Shown: in pieces, positions 46,509 through 57,639 of the stretch
How the letters are laid out: each line of letters opens with the position of its first letter
How positions within the stretch are numbered: the stretch's first letter is position 1
NCBI GenBank assembly: GCA_012064415.1
Contig: SSNU01000247.1
Coordinates: 1,798,629 to 1,862,628, forward strand
Direction: 5' to 3'
DNA length: 64,000 nt
Origin: Gyrodactylus bullatarudis
Taxonomy: Eukaryota > Platyhelminthes > Monogenea > Gyrodactylidea > Gyrodactylidae
Notes under the pieces: generated by a model
What the model was told of the DNA's origin: nothing
Seen by the model: the letters and a program-made list of their open reading frames with translations, nothing else
Databases searched by the model: none
Position numbers and translations under genes: made by a program

Positions 46509-47834
46509 GTACGCACCAATAAATGACTTTGACTAACTAAAGTTCCTCGCAAGTAGTATGTTATCTATTGGCTTTCTGATTGTTGGTTTACTGTTGAGAA
46601 TCTTTTGTCGTAAAACAGGATCTTTCACATACAGAGAAAGCGTAGTTCGCCGTGTCACATGAACCGCGAAAAAATGAAACTGTATGACCTAGCCAAGAAG
46701 ATGCGTAGTAAGAGGATCTGAAAAGGTTTCACACACACAAACCCACACTATACTCGAGATTTACTCGAATACTGCTTGTTTTGATACCGAAACTACACTA
46801 CTGGCTTTCTTTAGCTTTCTTGTTTGTGGTGGTCTTGTTAAAGAATTGTCACCAGTAGATTATTGAAAAGCTGTCTTTCTCTCTTTCTCTGTACACACAC
46901 ACACACTAATGATGGTCTTGATCGATTATTAACGTACGAAAATTATTTTATTTGTATTTCTACTGTATATTTTGGTCAACGATTCTTCTTCTCTATCGTC
47001 ATCCAATGATGAAGAAGAGAGTCGAGAAACGAGTTATTTGTCTATTGTCCGGTCACACACACACCAAAGAGTAAGAACACACAAACCAGAAACTAACACA
47101 ATGTTTGAATGATAACTTCTGTAAAATCTGTATTTGGCTTCTCGTCTGTTTTTCGGTTTAAGAATCTGATATATTTACCAAAATGATGAGTATACAAATA
47201 CAGTAGTAGTTAAATTTGTATTCGATCAATCTTCGCAGTTATTTTGCTCAATCTTTTTCAATTCTGAGTTTTAGTTTCGGTTTGAAAGAAACCAAAAATG
47301 TCCTCTCCAATTAATAGAAAAAAAACACCAATGGACTTAACTATCATTCCTAACAAGCAGGAGTAGTTTTTGAGATTGTGCTGGGGGGATAATGTGCAAA
47401 TCTCTGGTAGATACACGAGATGACCACAGTGAAATGAACCAAGTTAGGTTATTAAACCATGCAATTATCCTCGCAGAAACCTACTAACCTCAAATTCTCG
47501 TATCTGTGTCAAAGTTTACTATTTTTTTCATTGGCCAATCAGAATTAAACACGAATTTTCCAATTTCAAATAGGAAATATCATTTTAATTACAGATAATC
47601 TTGACTCCCATTTTGGTCAAATATTTTTTTTCTAGTGGGCTATTTTTAGTTTGTATGATATCGATAAATTGAGCTGGTCTCTCAAATGCTCAGAGAAGAG
47701 CAAATTTTCTTTGCTATTGTCAAGAATTGAGTTTTTCTCTATTCTAACACCGAAGAATGTGGAATGAATCGAGTTAAAATGTTAAGGCCAAGAGATGATC
47801 TGTTTTTTTAACAGTCTGTCATTACCAAGAAAGC
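46509..47834. other. Divergent intergenic region of 1.3 kb between EF-hand genes
   Basis: No supported coding frame. It contains acacac runs (about 46893-46906) and pyrimidine-rich stretches. It separates a leftward and a rightward EF-hand gene, so it is likely upstream sequence for both, but it is far longer than the other divergent spacers. Confidence 0.4.
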
Positions 47835-48307
47835 ATGGTTCACAATTATGTTGACGATCTCGTCAAGAATTACGACAAGAATCAGGATGGCTATATAAAT
47901 CTCCGAGAGGCTAAATTGGCCGCCCGGGAGTTTGACATTAGCGAGAAAGAGTTGAAGGAATTATGTAAAAACATCAAGACCACAAAAGGTCATGAGAATG
48001 AAGTTCCCATACACAACATTTCCGATGAAATAAAACGCCACTGTGTCGAAACCTTCAAGTAAACCCTTTAAATTTAATTTGCAATTGTAGAAAGTATGCA
48101 TTTCAAAAGTTGTTCGAGCTCTTGGATAATAACAAGTCTGGAACTCTTTCCTTCTCAGAAACTCAGGAAGCCCTACGTCATTTCAATGTTCCAACGGATT
48201 TTCCTGGTGCAAAAGATCTCTTTGATGCTGTCGACTCGAACAAGGATGAGGAAATCGATCTTAAGGAATATTTCATTTTCATTAAGGAAATTAGCGCTTT
48301 GAAATAA
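47835..48307 (+). CDS. EF-hand calcium-binding protein, 16-kDa type
   Basis: Exons 47835-48058 and 48091-48307 with a 32-bp intron (441 nt, 146 aa). Three recognisable loops: DKNQDGYINLRE (about residue 14), DNNKSGTLSFSE (about 85) and DSNKDEEIDLKE (about 121); the second unit of the usual four is degenerate (KTTKGHENEVPIHN). Size and layout resemble calmodulin-like calcium-binding proteins that are numerous in parasitic flatworms. The intron phase (2) matches the second intron of the two leftward EF-hand genes downstream. Confidence 0.85.
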
Positions 48308-48633
48308 ACTAAATTCTTTTATAAAAACTTCTACTAAAATATTGATTTTTCGAAAACTTATTTTTATTCTACCGCCCTTTATATTTACTAACTGGAGTTC
48401 ATTGTTCATGGGTGTCAATTAAAATTTTATCAAAAGTTTCGAATTTACACACTGTAGTAATCAAGTCCAATGGAAAGGCTAGATTTCATTGAGCATTAGT
48501 AAATTCTAAGAAATAAAATTTTTCATTGAATAATTTTTACGCATCGAATTAGAATGAACTACAACTATCATTTGTAACGATCAGTAAAAAATGCACTCTC
48601 GTGTACTCTTCAGATGCATGATCTAAGACAGTC
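48308..48633. other. Intergenic region
   Basis: 326 bp of AT-rich sequence between two rightward genes. No coding signal. It presumably holds the 3' UTR of the EF-hand gene and the promoter of the next. Confidence 0.4.
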
Positions 48634-49118
48634 ATGTTAACACCTAAATACATTATGAATAATATACTCGGGTCTTTGTTCTATACACTATTTCAGTCAA
48701 ATGGATCTCAGTTCAAAGTTAGTGTTGACAAGAATATGAATTCTTTAATACCGAATAAATTAACAGAATTGATATCACTTAAAGATATTTCTCCATCCCC
48801 CTTTAGACTGTTGAGTAGCATCTTTGATAGTGGCAAGAAACAAACCCAGCCAGCATATGAACAGCTAGATCAAAGTGAAGACTATGAACAAGAAGAGGAA
48901 CGATCAGTTGACCTAGAAGTTAAGCGTGCCAACACCTTCCGGAAGCGTCAAGAGATGCTCCAAACAATCATCGAGGTTGTCAAGAGTTGTGGTCTCCTCG
49001 ATGAAAAGCAATACGTAAGAATTTAAAGTTTTTTTTCAACATAAAAATTCCTCTCTTTTAGGCGTTGCTGAACATTCTGGCAAAGATTGACTTTCAGAAA
49101 TTTCTCAAATCAAACTGA
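48634..49118 (+). CDS. Small hypothetical protein
   Basis: Exons 48634-49014 and 49062-49118 joined in phase 0 across a 47-bp intron (438 nt, 145 aa). An in-frame ATG seven codons later (MNNILGSLF) is an alternative start. The N-terminus is hydrophobic (LGSLFYTLFQS), the middle acidic (QLDQSEDYEQEEERS), and the C-terminus a charged helix (RANTFRKRQEMLQTIIEVVK, then LLNILAKIDFQKFLKSN). I do not recognise a family. The consistent splice phase and codon use argue that it is real. Confidence 0.55.
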
Positions 49119-49340
49119 ATGCCGCAACAGAGCTTATTTTTTTACATCACAATCTTTTGTATTTTTCTGTGTATGACAAAATAGAATCTTGTATTAAATA
49201 TTTTTTATTCTTATAAAAATAATTTCCAACCTAGGAAAAGGATAAAAAAATGTATTTTAAGCTGAGGTTATACGGTATTGCATTGTAAATTGTTTTTTTT
49301 TATTTGGAAATTAACGCCAAAACGAACAATTTCAGGTCAT

Positions 49341-49843
49341 TCAAATGAAGCCGCGCTCTTTCTTTAAATGGGCAATAAACTCATCTTCGCTTATCTCACC
49401 GTCTGCATTTCCATCAAAGAGTTTAATGAATGCGTTCAGGTCAGACTCTGCAACATCACAACCAGATGCTTGGTAGAGTAACTTTAGTTCTTCCACTGTC
49501 AGCTTTCCTGAATCATCTCTGTCGACCATTTTGAAGAATATTCTAAGCCTTTTTTCGCTAGAAAAATTATTAACTAAGAGATTGAAAACTCACTCCATGG
49601 CCTGGAAGGGAATTAGAAGGATCTTTTCTCGGTATTCCTCAAAGGTCACTCGTCTATCGCCGTTCTTGTCAAAGTGACCGACAAACATCTAAAAGAATAC
49701 ACTCAACTTGGATAGCTTACCGAGGCTAGAACAGGATCAAAAATGTTTTGTTCGATACCAGTCCTCATATCATCTTCTGTAATATAGCCATCTTTATTTA
49801 AATCCATATCGTTGAAGCAAGTCTTCAAATAACTGTCTTCCAT
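49341..49843 (-). CDS. Four-EF-hand calcium-binding protein
   Basis: Exons 49843-49721, 49688-49594 and 49557-49341 with introns of 32 and 36 bp (435 nt, 144 aa). Four loops: DLNKDGYITEDD, DKNGDRRVTFEE, DRDDSGKLTVEE and DGNADGEISEDE. The second loop has two arginines at positions usually G/x and may bind weakly; the others are canonical. No signal peptide or membrane segment. Exon sizes (123/95/217 nt) and intron phases (0 then 2) are almost the same as in the neighbour at 50944-51567 (126/95/271), which marks them as tandem duplicates. Confidence 0.88.
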
Positions 49844-50943
49844 GTTTAATTTTGTGAATTGTTGTAAAATTTTTTAGGAAAATCCGAAATCCGTTTGCTG
49901 CTCCGAGTTCCTGATCGAGACAAATAGGTTTTACTGTATGGTATAAACTGAAGAATTGGTCCTTTTTACTAACTACAAATTCGATATCAAAGTTGTCAAA
50001 AAAATATGAAAAGCTTATTTCGTATTAAACAATTCATGTGATAGAATTTCTATGCTTTATAATTAAAGACAAGAAAATTATCTGTAATATATTAATTATT
50101 ATTGTTGTTGTTATACAAAATATAAAAGAGATAAGCGATATCTAAGTGCGATCTCAAATAGAAGAGTAAAACAAACATCAGCTCACTTTATTGCTAGTAG
50201 TTAACAATATATGCATTTCGTGTATCAAAAAGACTGCAAGAAAGAGCTGTATCACACTCACCCACGCACACAAATAAAAAGAAAACAAGAAATTTATGTG
50301 TAAAGTTTGTGCATATTTTTTTCCATGTGGTCGCCATTTTTTAAAACTTGTCCATGTGTATATGGACGCAGTTATTCTTATCATAATTTTCAGATTTTAC
50401 TAAAAAGCACAGTTGCACATACAGAAATTTTTTCAGAGAGGTGCATAGAATAAAGATTAAAACATTGAGACCGTTTATCAACATGAATCATATCAAGTTA
50501 AGACTCTAGAGCGCAAGTAGTTACAAAATTATTTTAATGTATTATAACAATTGCACAAAATAAAATATTGTGAAGGATAAACTTTGTTAAAATGAGTCCA
50601 CCGACTCAAGTGAAAATTGCGCAATTTTTGAATGAGCAACTTAACGCTAAATTTTATCCTGAATCTTTTTGATAAAATTGGTTACAATTTCTATTCTAAA
50701 CATTTTAACTCGTTTTTTTCACCTAAACAAAAAATACTTTGAATCCATATTTAACATGGGAATTCATAAGCGTTCCTACTTGTTGTACGATTTGTAGACT
50801 TCTAAAATTTTATTTTGCTTTATAATAAACTTGACTAAACTCGTTCGATATTTTCAAGAGAGCAAAAGTAATGTTTTCTTGGGAATTACAAACTATTTAT
50901 TAACTGATTTATTGGAATATTAAAAATTTAACCAACACAGCTT
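49844..50943. other. Intergenic region between tandem EF-hand genes
   Basis: 1.1 kb of AT-rich sequence with no supported frame. It holds the upstream region of the leftward gene at 49341-49843 and the 3' flank of the next leftward EF-hand gene. Confidence 0.4.
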
Positions 50944-51567
50944 TTAACGCATTTGTTGAGGAAGGAAGTCTCTCTGGGCAGCAGCACAATGACAACATTG
51001 CTTTGACCAGGTATCCTTAACAAAGGCAATAAACTCTGGCTCACTAATTTCCCCATCCTTGTTCTCATCGAGACCAGATAGGAAACCTTCAATGTATTCT
51101 TTAGGGATGGTGCCAATGGAGATCTCAAAGAATCTCTTGAGCTCATCAAGGCTAATCTTGCCAGATTGGTCCTTGTCTAGGAAGTTGAACAGACATTTGG
51201 CTGTCTCCTCGTCACTAGAATTGAAAAAAGAGATTTGTTAATCAATGATTAAATTAATTAATAAAGAAGGAATTTGACTTACTTCAAGTGTTGGAATAGG
51301 TAACCAAGCATACCATTGCGATATTCTTCGAAGGAAACCTTTTTGTCTCCATCCTTGTCGTACTTGCGGAAGAAGCACTAGGGATAAAAAATGTTTATTT
51401 TCCTTTACAAATGAAGAGGACAGATGGAAAGTGAAACTTACGCCAACAGCACAAGCGTGGACCTTATTCTTTGGCATGTTTGCCTTGAGATCATCTTCGG
51501 TGATGAAACCGTCGTTGTCCTTATCGAGGTCTTTGAATTGTTTGATGAGGAAATCAGATTGAGCCAT
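50944..51567 (-). CDS. Four-EF-hand calcium-binding protein with cysteine-rich tail
   Basis: Exons 51567-51442, 51377-51283 and 51214-50944 with introns of 64 and 68 bp (492 nt, 163 aa). Loops DKDNDGFITEDD, DKDGDKKVSFEE, DKDQSGKISLDE and DENKDGEISEPE are all close to consensus, so high-affinity calcium binding is expected. The extra C-terminal tail carries a CCHC cluster (QCCHCAAAQ), absent from the paralogue at 49341-49843. Exon phases match that paralogue. Coding GC is higher than in most neighbours, consistent with strong expression. No membrane segment. Confidence 0.92.
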
Positions 51568-51834
51568 GGTTAGTTTTGACGATGAAATTGGTGTTCTGCT
51601 GTCGAGTCAGATAGATTTATATATGCTTTGATCAATGCGTCGATTAGGATCCAATCGCGTACTCTTCAATGTGTTTCTTTAGTGACAGTTGGCAACCTCT
51701 CCACCTTCTCTTGTCAAAAGAGTCGAGAGAATTGTAAAAAAGCACACGTTGAAAAATCATGGATAGAAAGAAATTTTGCACAATCTAATCATAAAAATAT
51801 TTTATCTCTCTTCTTCTCTAGTGTAGAGAAGAAG

Positions 51835-52754
51835 TTAATTAGATTTCTTATATTTGAAACTATCAACAAAGTTAAGTACAATTTTACTTTTGTATGGCTC
51901 AGTTGAGAAAGTTTTATCCACAGATCGGTCAACTTGATTCTTATCAAAAGTGAACTGATTGACGAAATACTCGATTAGGTTTTGTTGTCTTTGATATCTC
52001 TCATTACTAAATAACAACTTTTCTTTTCCTAAGAGAGATTCTAACGGGCCAGGTTGTGCTGATGCGAGGAACTTTTGATTAACTTCTGGACTCGAATATT
52101 TTGGACTAGCATAGGATGAGTTTCCATCAGCAAATCTGATTAATTTCAAACTCGAGAATCTTGTAATCCATGTAAGACTATCAGGCAAGTTACTCTCCAG
52201 ATTATCAACATTGACAGTTGGTTTGTTCAGAATTCTCTTCAAAATACTCAATGATTTTACAGAACTTCGGTTAAAATGGAACATCTTCTCATGAGACTTG
52301 ATCACCAAGTAAGGTTGTTTAAAATATCGATTGTAAATCATTAGACATTGGGTTTCTGTAACTGGAAATTCCGAAATAACTCTATCAATGTCCCATTCGT
52401 CTTGATGTCTTTGTAACAGAAACATAATTTGTGACCAACATTTCCAGGTAGCAATAAGGTTTTGTGGAGGAGTTCTATTCAAATTTTATAAAATCTAAAT
52501 TACTTTAATAGCTTTTTATGCTGGATAGCTTTTCGCAAAGAGAGCCTTTGTTTTTCATGAAGGTTATCAAAAAATTCAGAGTTGGGCAATTCTGATAAAT
52601 TATCGGCAAATAAACGCTCAATTTGCTGGTAGTTCTCATGAGAAACATCAATGTGCTCTTGGTTTTTCACATTGGGGATATTTTGCAGGTGGTTAACATG
52701 GATTTTTTTGGAAAAAAATCCATGAAAAACATTAGTCTTCAAATAGCGGTTCAT
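51835..52754 (-). CDS. Neugrin-like, putative mitochondrial protein
   Basis: Exons 52754-52504 and 52474-51835 with a 29-bp intron (891 nt, 296 aa). The N-terminus (MNRYLKTNVFHGFFSKK) is basic and amphipathic like a mitochondrial presequence. The segment spanning the junction, TPPQNLIATWKCWSQIMFLL followed by WDIDRVISEFPVTETQCLMI, resembles the Neugrin core (W-x-x-x-x-x-I-x-x-L ... W-x-x-x-x-x-x-x-x-F-x-V). Neugrin acts in mitochondrial ribosome assembly. The match is remembered, not searched, and the C-terminal half is unrecognised. Confidence 0.5.
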
Positions 52755-52831
52755 TTTAAAGTTTTACAACTTTTCATATCCACATTCTCTTCATTCATTT
52801 AAATTAACGTTGTAAAAATTCTCAGTTTAAA
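52755..52831. promoter_or_regulatory. Divergent spacer (Neugrin-like / coiled-coil gene)
   Basis: 77 bp between opposed start codons. Bidirectional promoter inferred from geometry only. Confidence 0.4.
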
Positions 52832-53866
52832 ATGTCTTCCAAGAATTTTCATTTAGAAATATGCAAATCAATTTTATATTTCATGGATATCATTGGATTC
52901 AATTACACGGAGAATTTTCCTCAGGAGCCGAACGATCTGCTAAAGTACTCTGCTAATTTTTTCTAATTAATAGAGACCTTGAAAAGTCGTCCAGAACATT
53001 ATTTTACAATATTCTTAGAGAATTATTTTTATTCAGATGTCCAGAATTCTATCAGGGTCCTAACAATATACAGTTTCGTAATGCTGCCAAGAAAGAGCTA
53101 TCCCTAACAGATGTAGTATGTCGTTGCTATCTTTTTATTCTACATTTCTAGCCGTTAATGGTAAAAACCAAATTTTCTTTTTGGTTCAACGCATCGAGCA
53201 TAGACGAAACTCTATTCATGCTTGTCAGTATTATGAATTGTTTCGTTGAGGAAAAATTAAGAAAATTCATTGAAAAACCTGTTGATAGTTTCGATTCTGA
53301 TCAGCTCTTGAAAATTTCTCAAAGCCTCCTCAAGTATCAATTAGCTCTTGACAACGTATTTACTACCTATGAAAATGTCAAGGACAAGATTGAAAACATT
53401 GAGTCGAAAATAAACAAGATTATCTCTGTTAAAATCCTCAATAAACTAGGATTAACTGAGGAATGCGATCTCAAGTATCCAGATGATTATGAACCAGATT
53501 TCCTATCCCTTCTCGACACCATGATAAAGAAGGAGGAAGAACAAATCGCTGAAATCACTGAGAAATACGAAAAGCTTTTCGTTTGTCAAAATTCCCCAGA
53601 TAAAGCCCTTGTTGATTTTCCCCTTATAGATGTAGCAAAGCTTTCAAGTGTACTCCTCTCGAATAAGCCACATGATTCTAGTTCATGTGAACAAATGACT
53701 CACTTTCTCACATCCCTCTCAATTTCTGATCTCGGCTCAATCACAAATGTCGAGGAAAAATCAATCAGTGAGTAAATTAGTTATTTAATCAACTTTTCTA
53801 GATTCCACTACGTCTATAATAAACCTCAGTGATTCAAAATATTGTGATAAAAATTTCTTTCAATGA
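52832..53866 (+). CDS. Unidentified coiled-coil protein
   Basis: Exons 52832-52944, 52974-53112, 53152-53767 and 53802-53866 (933 nt, 310 aa) with introns of 29, 39 and 34 bp, all phases consistent. The N-terminal 100 residues look globular and helical (LYFMDIIGFNYTENFP, TLFYNILRELFLFRC), then comes heptad-type sequence (NVKDKIENIESKINKI). This layout recalls spindle or augmin (HAUS) subunits, but I could not match a family. It is followed after 111 bp on the same strand by KIFAP3, so read-through or shared transcription is possible. Confidence 0.6.
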
Positions 53867-53977
53867 AAATAAAATTTTACAAATATCTAGTAATAATTTT
53901 AAAATTTACTTTTTCATTGAAAATTTATTTTTGTTTAGTCCAATTGTAGTTAATGTAATCTGTGAATATTTGATTTA

Positions 53978-56435
53978 ATGTTGAACTTGAAAAAGTTTAC
54001 GTTAACCAAGTAAAATATGGTCTCTAATACATATTCAAAGGAATCGTTACAAGACTAAAGTTGATGTACATCCAACAGAGAGAGCAATAATTGTCGATTA
54101 TCTAACCGAGGTTACTATTAAAGATGCCAATAATGAAATTGTCCATAAAGAAGTTAAGGAGACGAAGAAAACGTGAGTATTTTCCTATTATTTTCCATCC
54201 TATAGTTTTCATATTGAGAATTTCAACTTTTCCTCCGATATTAAGGCAATAACACGATCCCTGTTAGATCAATGTAGTCTGTTAAAGTTGAAAAATATCC
54301 CAAATATTGAGCAGTCACTGCGTTACATCTACTCTCGAAAGAAAGTAACCAAATGTCTGAGTAAATCAAAATTTAAACTAAACCCATTTTCAGACGAAAC
54401 AATGCATTTACCCCTGAAAGATCTTGATTTATGTAGCAAACAAAAAAAGGTTTCTGTCCGAATTGAAAGATTGCGCAGCTACCAGGAACTTTTGTACGAG
54501 CCAAAGGTCGAATTGAAACTCGAAGGTTCTGGATATCTCTTACTGCTAACGAAGGACTTGAAGAATCTGCAAGCCCTAGCTCAAACTCCATCATTCTTTA
54601 CTTCTCTCTCAAGAGTTCTCAAGGAAAATTGCTTCAACAATTTCGAATTATCCCAAAACATTCTTCACATTTTCTTCGTTTTCTCTACCTACACCAATTT
54701 CCACAAGGTCCTATTGGAGAATAAAATTGGAAGTCTTGTTTATCATGTCATTGACAACGAACTCAAGAATTACTCAAATGTAGTGGCCCAGTTAAAGTCA
54801 AAAATCAACGATGAGGCTGCAAAGAAACGCTGTCTTTACGCCATTAGTGAACAAGATAAAATGATGAAGGTTGCCTTTTATTTCATTCTCAATCTAGCTA
54901 ACGATCCCAGGACAGAGGTGAAAATGTTCCGAAAGGGCATTTGTCAACTTTTATTGCGAGTCCTCGGCTGCAGAGAGAATGAAGATGACCTAACGATGGT
55001 TCTATTAACCTTCCTCATCAAATTCACCCTCAAGAATGAAAGTAAAAACGAATTAATCGAGAATAATGTCGTAGGAGTCCTCCACAAGACACTCAAATCA
55101 TCAGATAACAATGATTTGATTTATCTTTGTCTAGTTGTCATCTACAATCTCTCCTTCGACACTCAATTCATAGTAGAAGCAGTGACTCTTCACAAGTACT
55201 TGGAATTATTAGTGTCACTTTTGGGTAGTCAATCTCTAGCTCTTAAGATTCTTTATCAGGCTAGTTGTCATCGTGGCATCCTCGAAAAGTTTCAATACAA
55301 ACGGTTGATTAACTATCTCAGTGACACCCTCCTCTCTGCAAAGGAAACAGACGAGAACGAGGACTATTTCCTAGTTAGGGCCATTCTATTGAACATTGTC
55401 TACGATTTGGAGATATGTGAAATTATTGTCGGCCAAAAGCTCATTAAAAAGTTCATGCTTCTGGCCATGGAGTCAAAAGATGCTCTGTTGATGAAAATTC
55501 TCCGTGTTATCTCCGCTCAGTACTCCAAGGAAATTCGTCTCAAGTTCCTACACTTTATCCAAGAGATTGTGAATGAAGTCAAAACTCTAGAATACCATCC
55601 AATTGGCTTCGATTCCATTGACGAAGTCGTAGACTTTAAAGTTGAATGCCTCGGCCTTCTTAGCAACCTCCAGGTCACCGGTATGAACTACTACAAGGTC
55701 CTGATGGAATTTCAACTCCTGGATTGGATGGAAAAGTTTTTGGGCGACTCCTCCAGAGCTTCTGGCGTTAATATTAAGCCAAAAAGTGAAGATGCCCAAG
55801 ATGACATTTTGTTATGCATTTTCAAGTTTTTATCGTTTGCCTCCATCGATTCCAAGGTCTCTCTCGTTCTCATTAAGAGGGACTTTATCAAGCTCCTCGT
55901 CAAAATATTGAATTGTAAGTTACATCCTCTAATCCAATGTTGCTCTTTAGATAAGCAAGAAGATGATCAAATTGTCTATTACATAATATCAACATTTTTC
56001 ATGTTCTTGTTGCATCAAGAAACACGACAACGTGCTCTAGACAATGCTGGTTAGTTTAGTTTAAAAATTTCTAATAACACAGTAGTGTGAATAGCTTCTT
56101 TTCATTCTTTTTCGTACAGATATTCTAGCCTATCTAATCGATCTGATGGGAGATTCCGATGAAAAGATAAAAAAGATGGCCGATCAATCTCTTGATATAA
56201 TAGCGGTAAATCCATTTTTTAAACTCTCGCTATTAAGGAATCTGATCCTGTTTATGCAGCAACAATTCAGAATAATCGGTTTACTTCATACAATGCAAAC
56301 TGGCTGAAAAATATTCGAGAGGGGAAGAGTGACTCTGAAGAGGAAACCGATCAAGTCAATGATCTCAAGGAAATATTCAAGCCTGAAGTGCTCCGCACCA
56401 TGTCAGAGTTATCCTCTATGAATGATGTTTATTGA
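53978..56435 (+). CDS. KIFAP3: Kinesin-associated protein 3 (KAP3)
   Basis: Armadillo-repeat subunit of heterotrimeric kinesin-2, which drives anterograde intraflagellar transport. Exons 53978-54009, 54041-54172, 54206-56049, 56120-56205 and 56238-56435 (2292 nt, 763 aa), with introns of 31, 33, 70 and 32 bp. The N-terminus has DVHPTERAIIVDYLTEVTI, matching KAP3 (DVHPSEKALIVHYEVEATI). Armadillo repeats cover about residues 140-700 (KVAFYFILNLANDPRTEVKM, YLCLVVIYNLSFDTQF). The end, NRFTSYNANWLKNI, aligns with the human KFRWHNSQWLEMV region. The human acidic C-terminal tail is missing. Its stop is only 45 bp from the TMEM231 stop, another ciliary gene. Confidence 0.94.
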
Positions 56436-56480
56436 CCAAAGATATTTTTAGAAAACATACACTCTTTCACAATACATTTA

Positions 56481-57484
56481 TTACTTTTCCTCAAAATTAT
56501 CTTCCATTTTGGATTGTACGAGTCTCTTGTCGAATAATGACCTCTTTATTCTATTCAACACAAAGAATAATATTGCCCATATGAATATATAATAAACAAA
56601 GTACCATTTGAATTTGTACAGGAAGGAAGGTTGAAAACTGAAAGAAATGTCACACACATGACCTACTCGATTCCTTGTGGTAGGAATTTTAGCCTTGTTG
56701 TCGAATTGAAATACCCAGCCTTGGCGCTAATCCATAAATGCTTTTCATCAATATTAAGACTAACTAAAAATAAATTTAAAAATGGCAAAATACTATTCTT
56801 TTTAAAGTCAAATATGTAGGAATCGTCCAATTGATTTGAAATGTAATCCTTCAGTGTGAATCTTTCCTCAAACAAATCATGCTGATCGTAGTAAAGAGAG
56901 AGTAACGAAATATGATTTTTATGACTAGTCTGTCGACTGGTAGATTGATAGTTCAATCTTGAAATCACTGGAATAAATTTATGCGATTTTGACTGAAAAA
57001 ATCTAACCGAGTTAATTTACCTTCAGGGTACAGTTCAATAATATGGAAAACCTTATCCCATTGACAACAAAATTTGAATATAATGGATAAAGAAATATTA
57101 TTCTTATATCTCCATTTAGAATGTCACCTTGATTCCTCTCGGGATAAACAATCATGTTTTTTTCTGGTTGTATCAATAGAATCCCCTCTTCTGGAGATTC
57201 CTTATGCCAGGAAATAATTTTTGACTTCAACTGAGTATCGATCATTGATAATTTAATTTTTGTTTCTAGACTGCTTATTTTGCAGTCATTGTGGCCGTAA
57301 TATACTGTCCTTAATGGAACAACATCTTTATATTATTACTTGAATTTAGCTCACCAATATAAGATAATATTATGATGGGTAAGAAAAGTTCAATGGATAG
57401 AGTAAATGCTACAAGGTAAAATGATGTTGAAAAAAAGGAACAAGAATATTTTTTATATTGATAATGATTGTAAAACACGATCAT
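56481..57484 (-). CDS. TMEM231: Transmembrane protein 231 (ciliary transition zone)
   Basis: Component of the MKS/B9 complex at the ciliary transition zone. Exons 57484-57355, 57325-57021, 56992-56667 and 56637-56481 (918 nt, 305 aa; human 316), with introns of 29, 28 and 29 bp, among the shortest sets here. TM1 (LVAFTLSIELFLPIIILSYI) follows a short cytosolic start. A large luminal domain is followed by DFQPSFLYKFKWYFVYYIFI leading into TM2 and NRIKRSLFDKRLV, matching human SYQPGFWEMVKFAWVQY and ERIKIFVFQNQVV. The first exon was missing from simple ORF reading. Divergent from the TOM1-like gene. Confidence 0.85.
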
Positions 57485-57639
57485 CCGCTGATTACACTTT
57501 CAGAATAAAACAAAAAAATACTGAATTATTTTTTTGTTTTTACATATTAAAAACATTATTTCACAATTTTAAATCTCATAATCATTAATTAAAGATAGAT
57601 CTCATAAAGCAAAACCCCAGAATCACGATTCTCAATCAA
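57485..57639. promoter_or_regulatory. Divergent spacer between TMEM231 and TOM1-like gene
   Basis: 155 bp between opposed start codons, AT-rich. Bidirectional promoter inferred from geometry. Confidence 0.4.
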
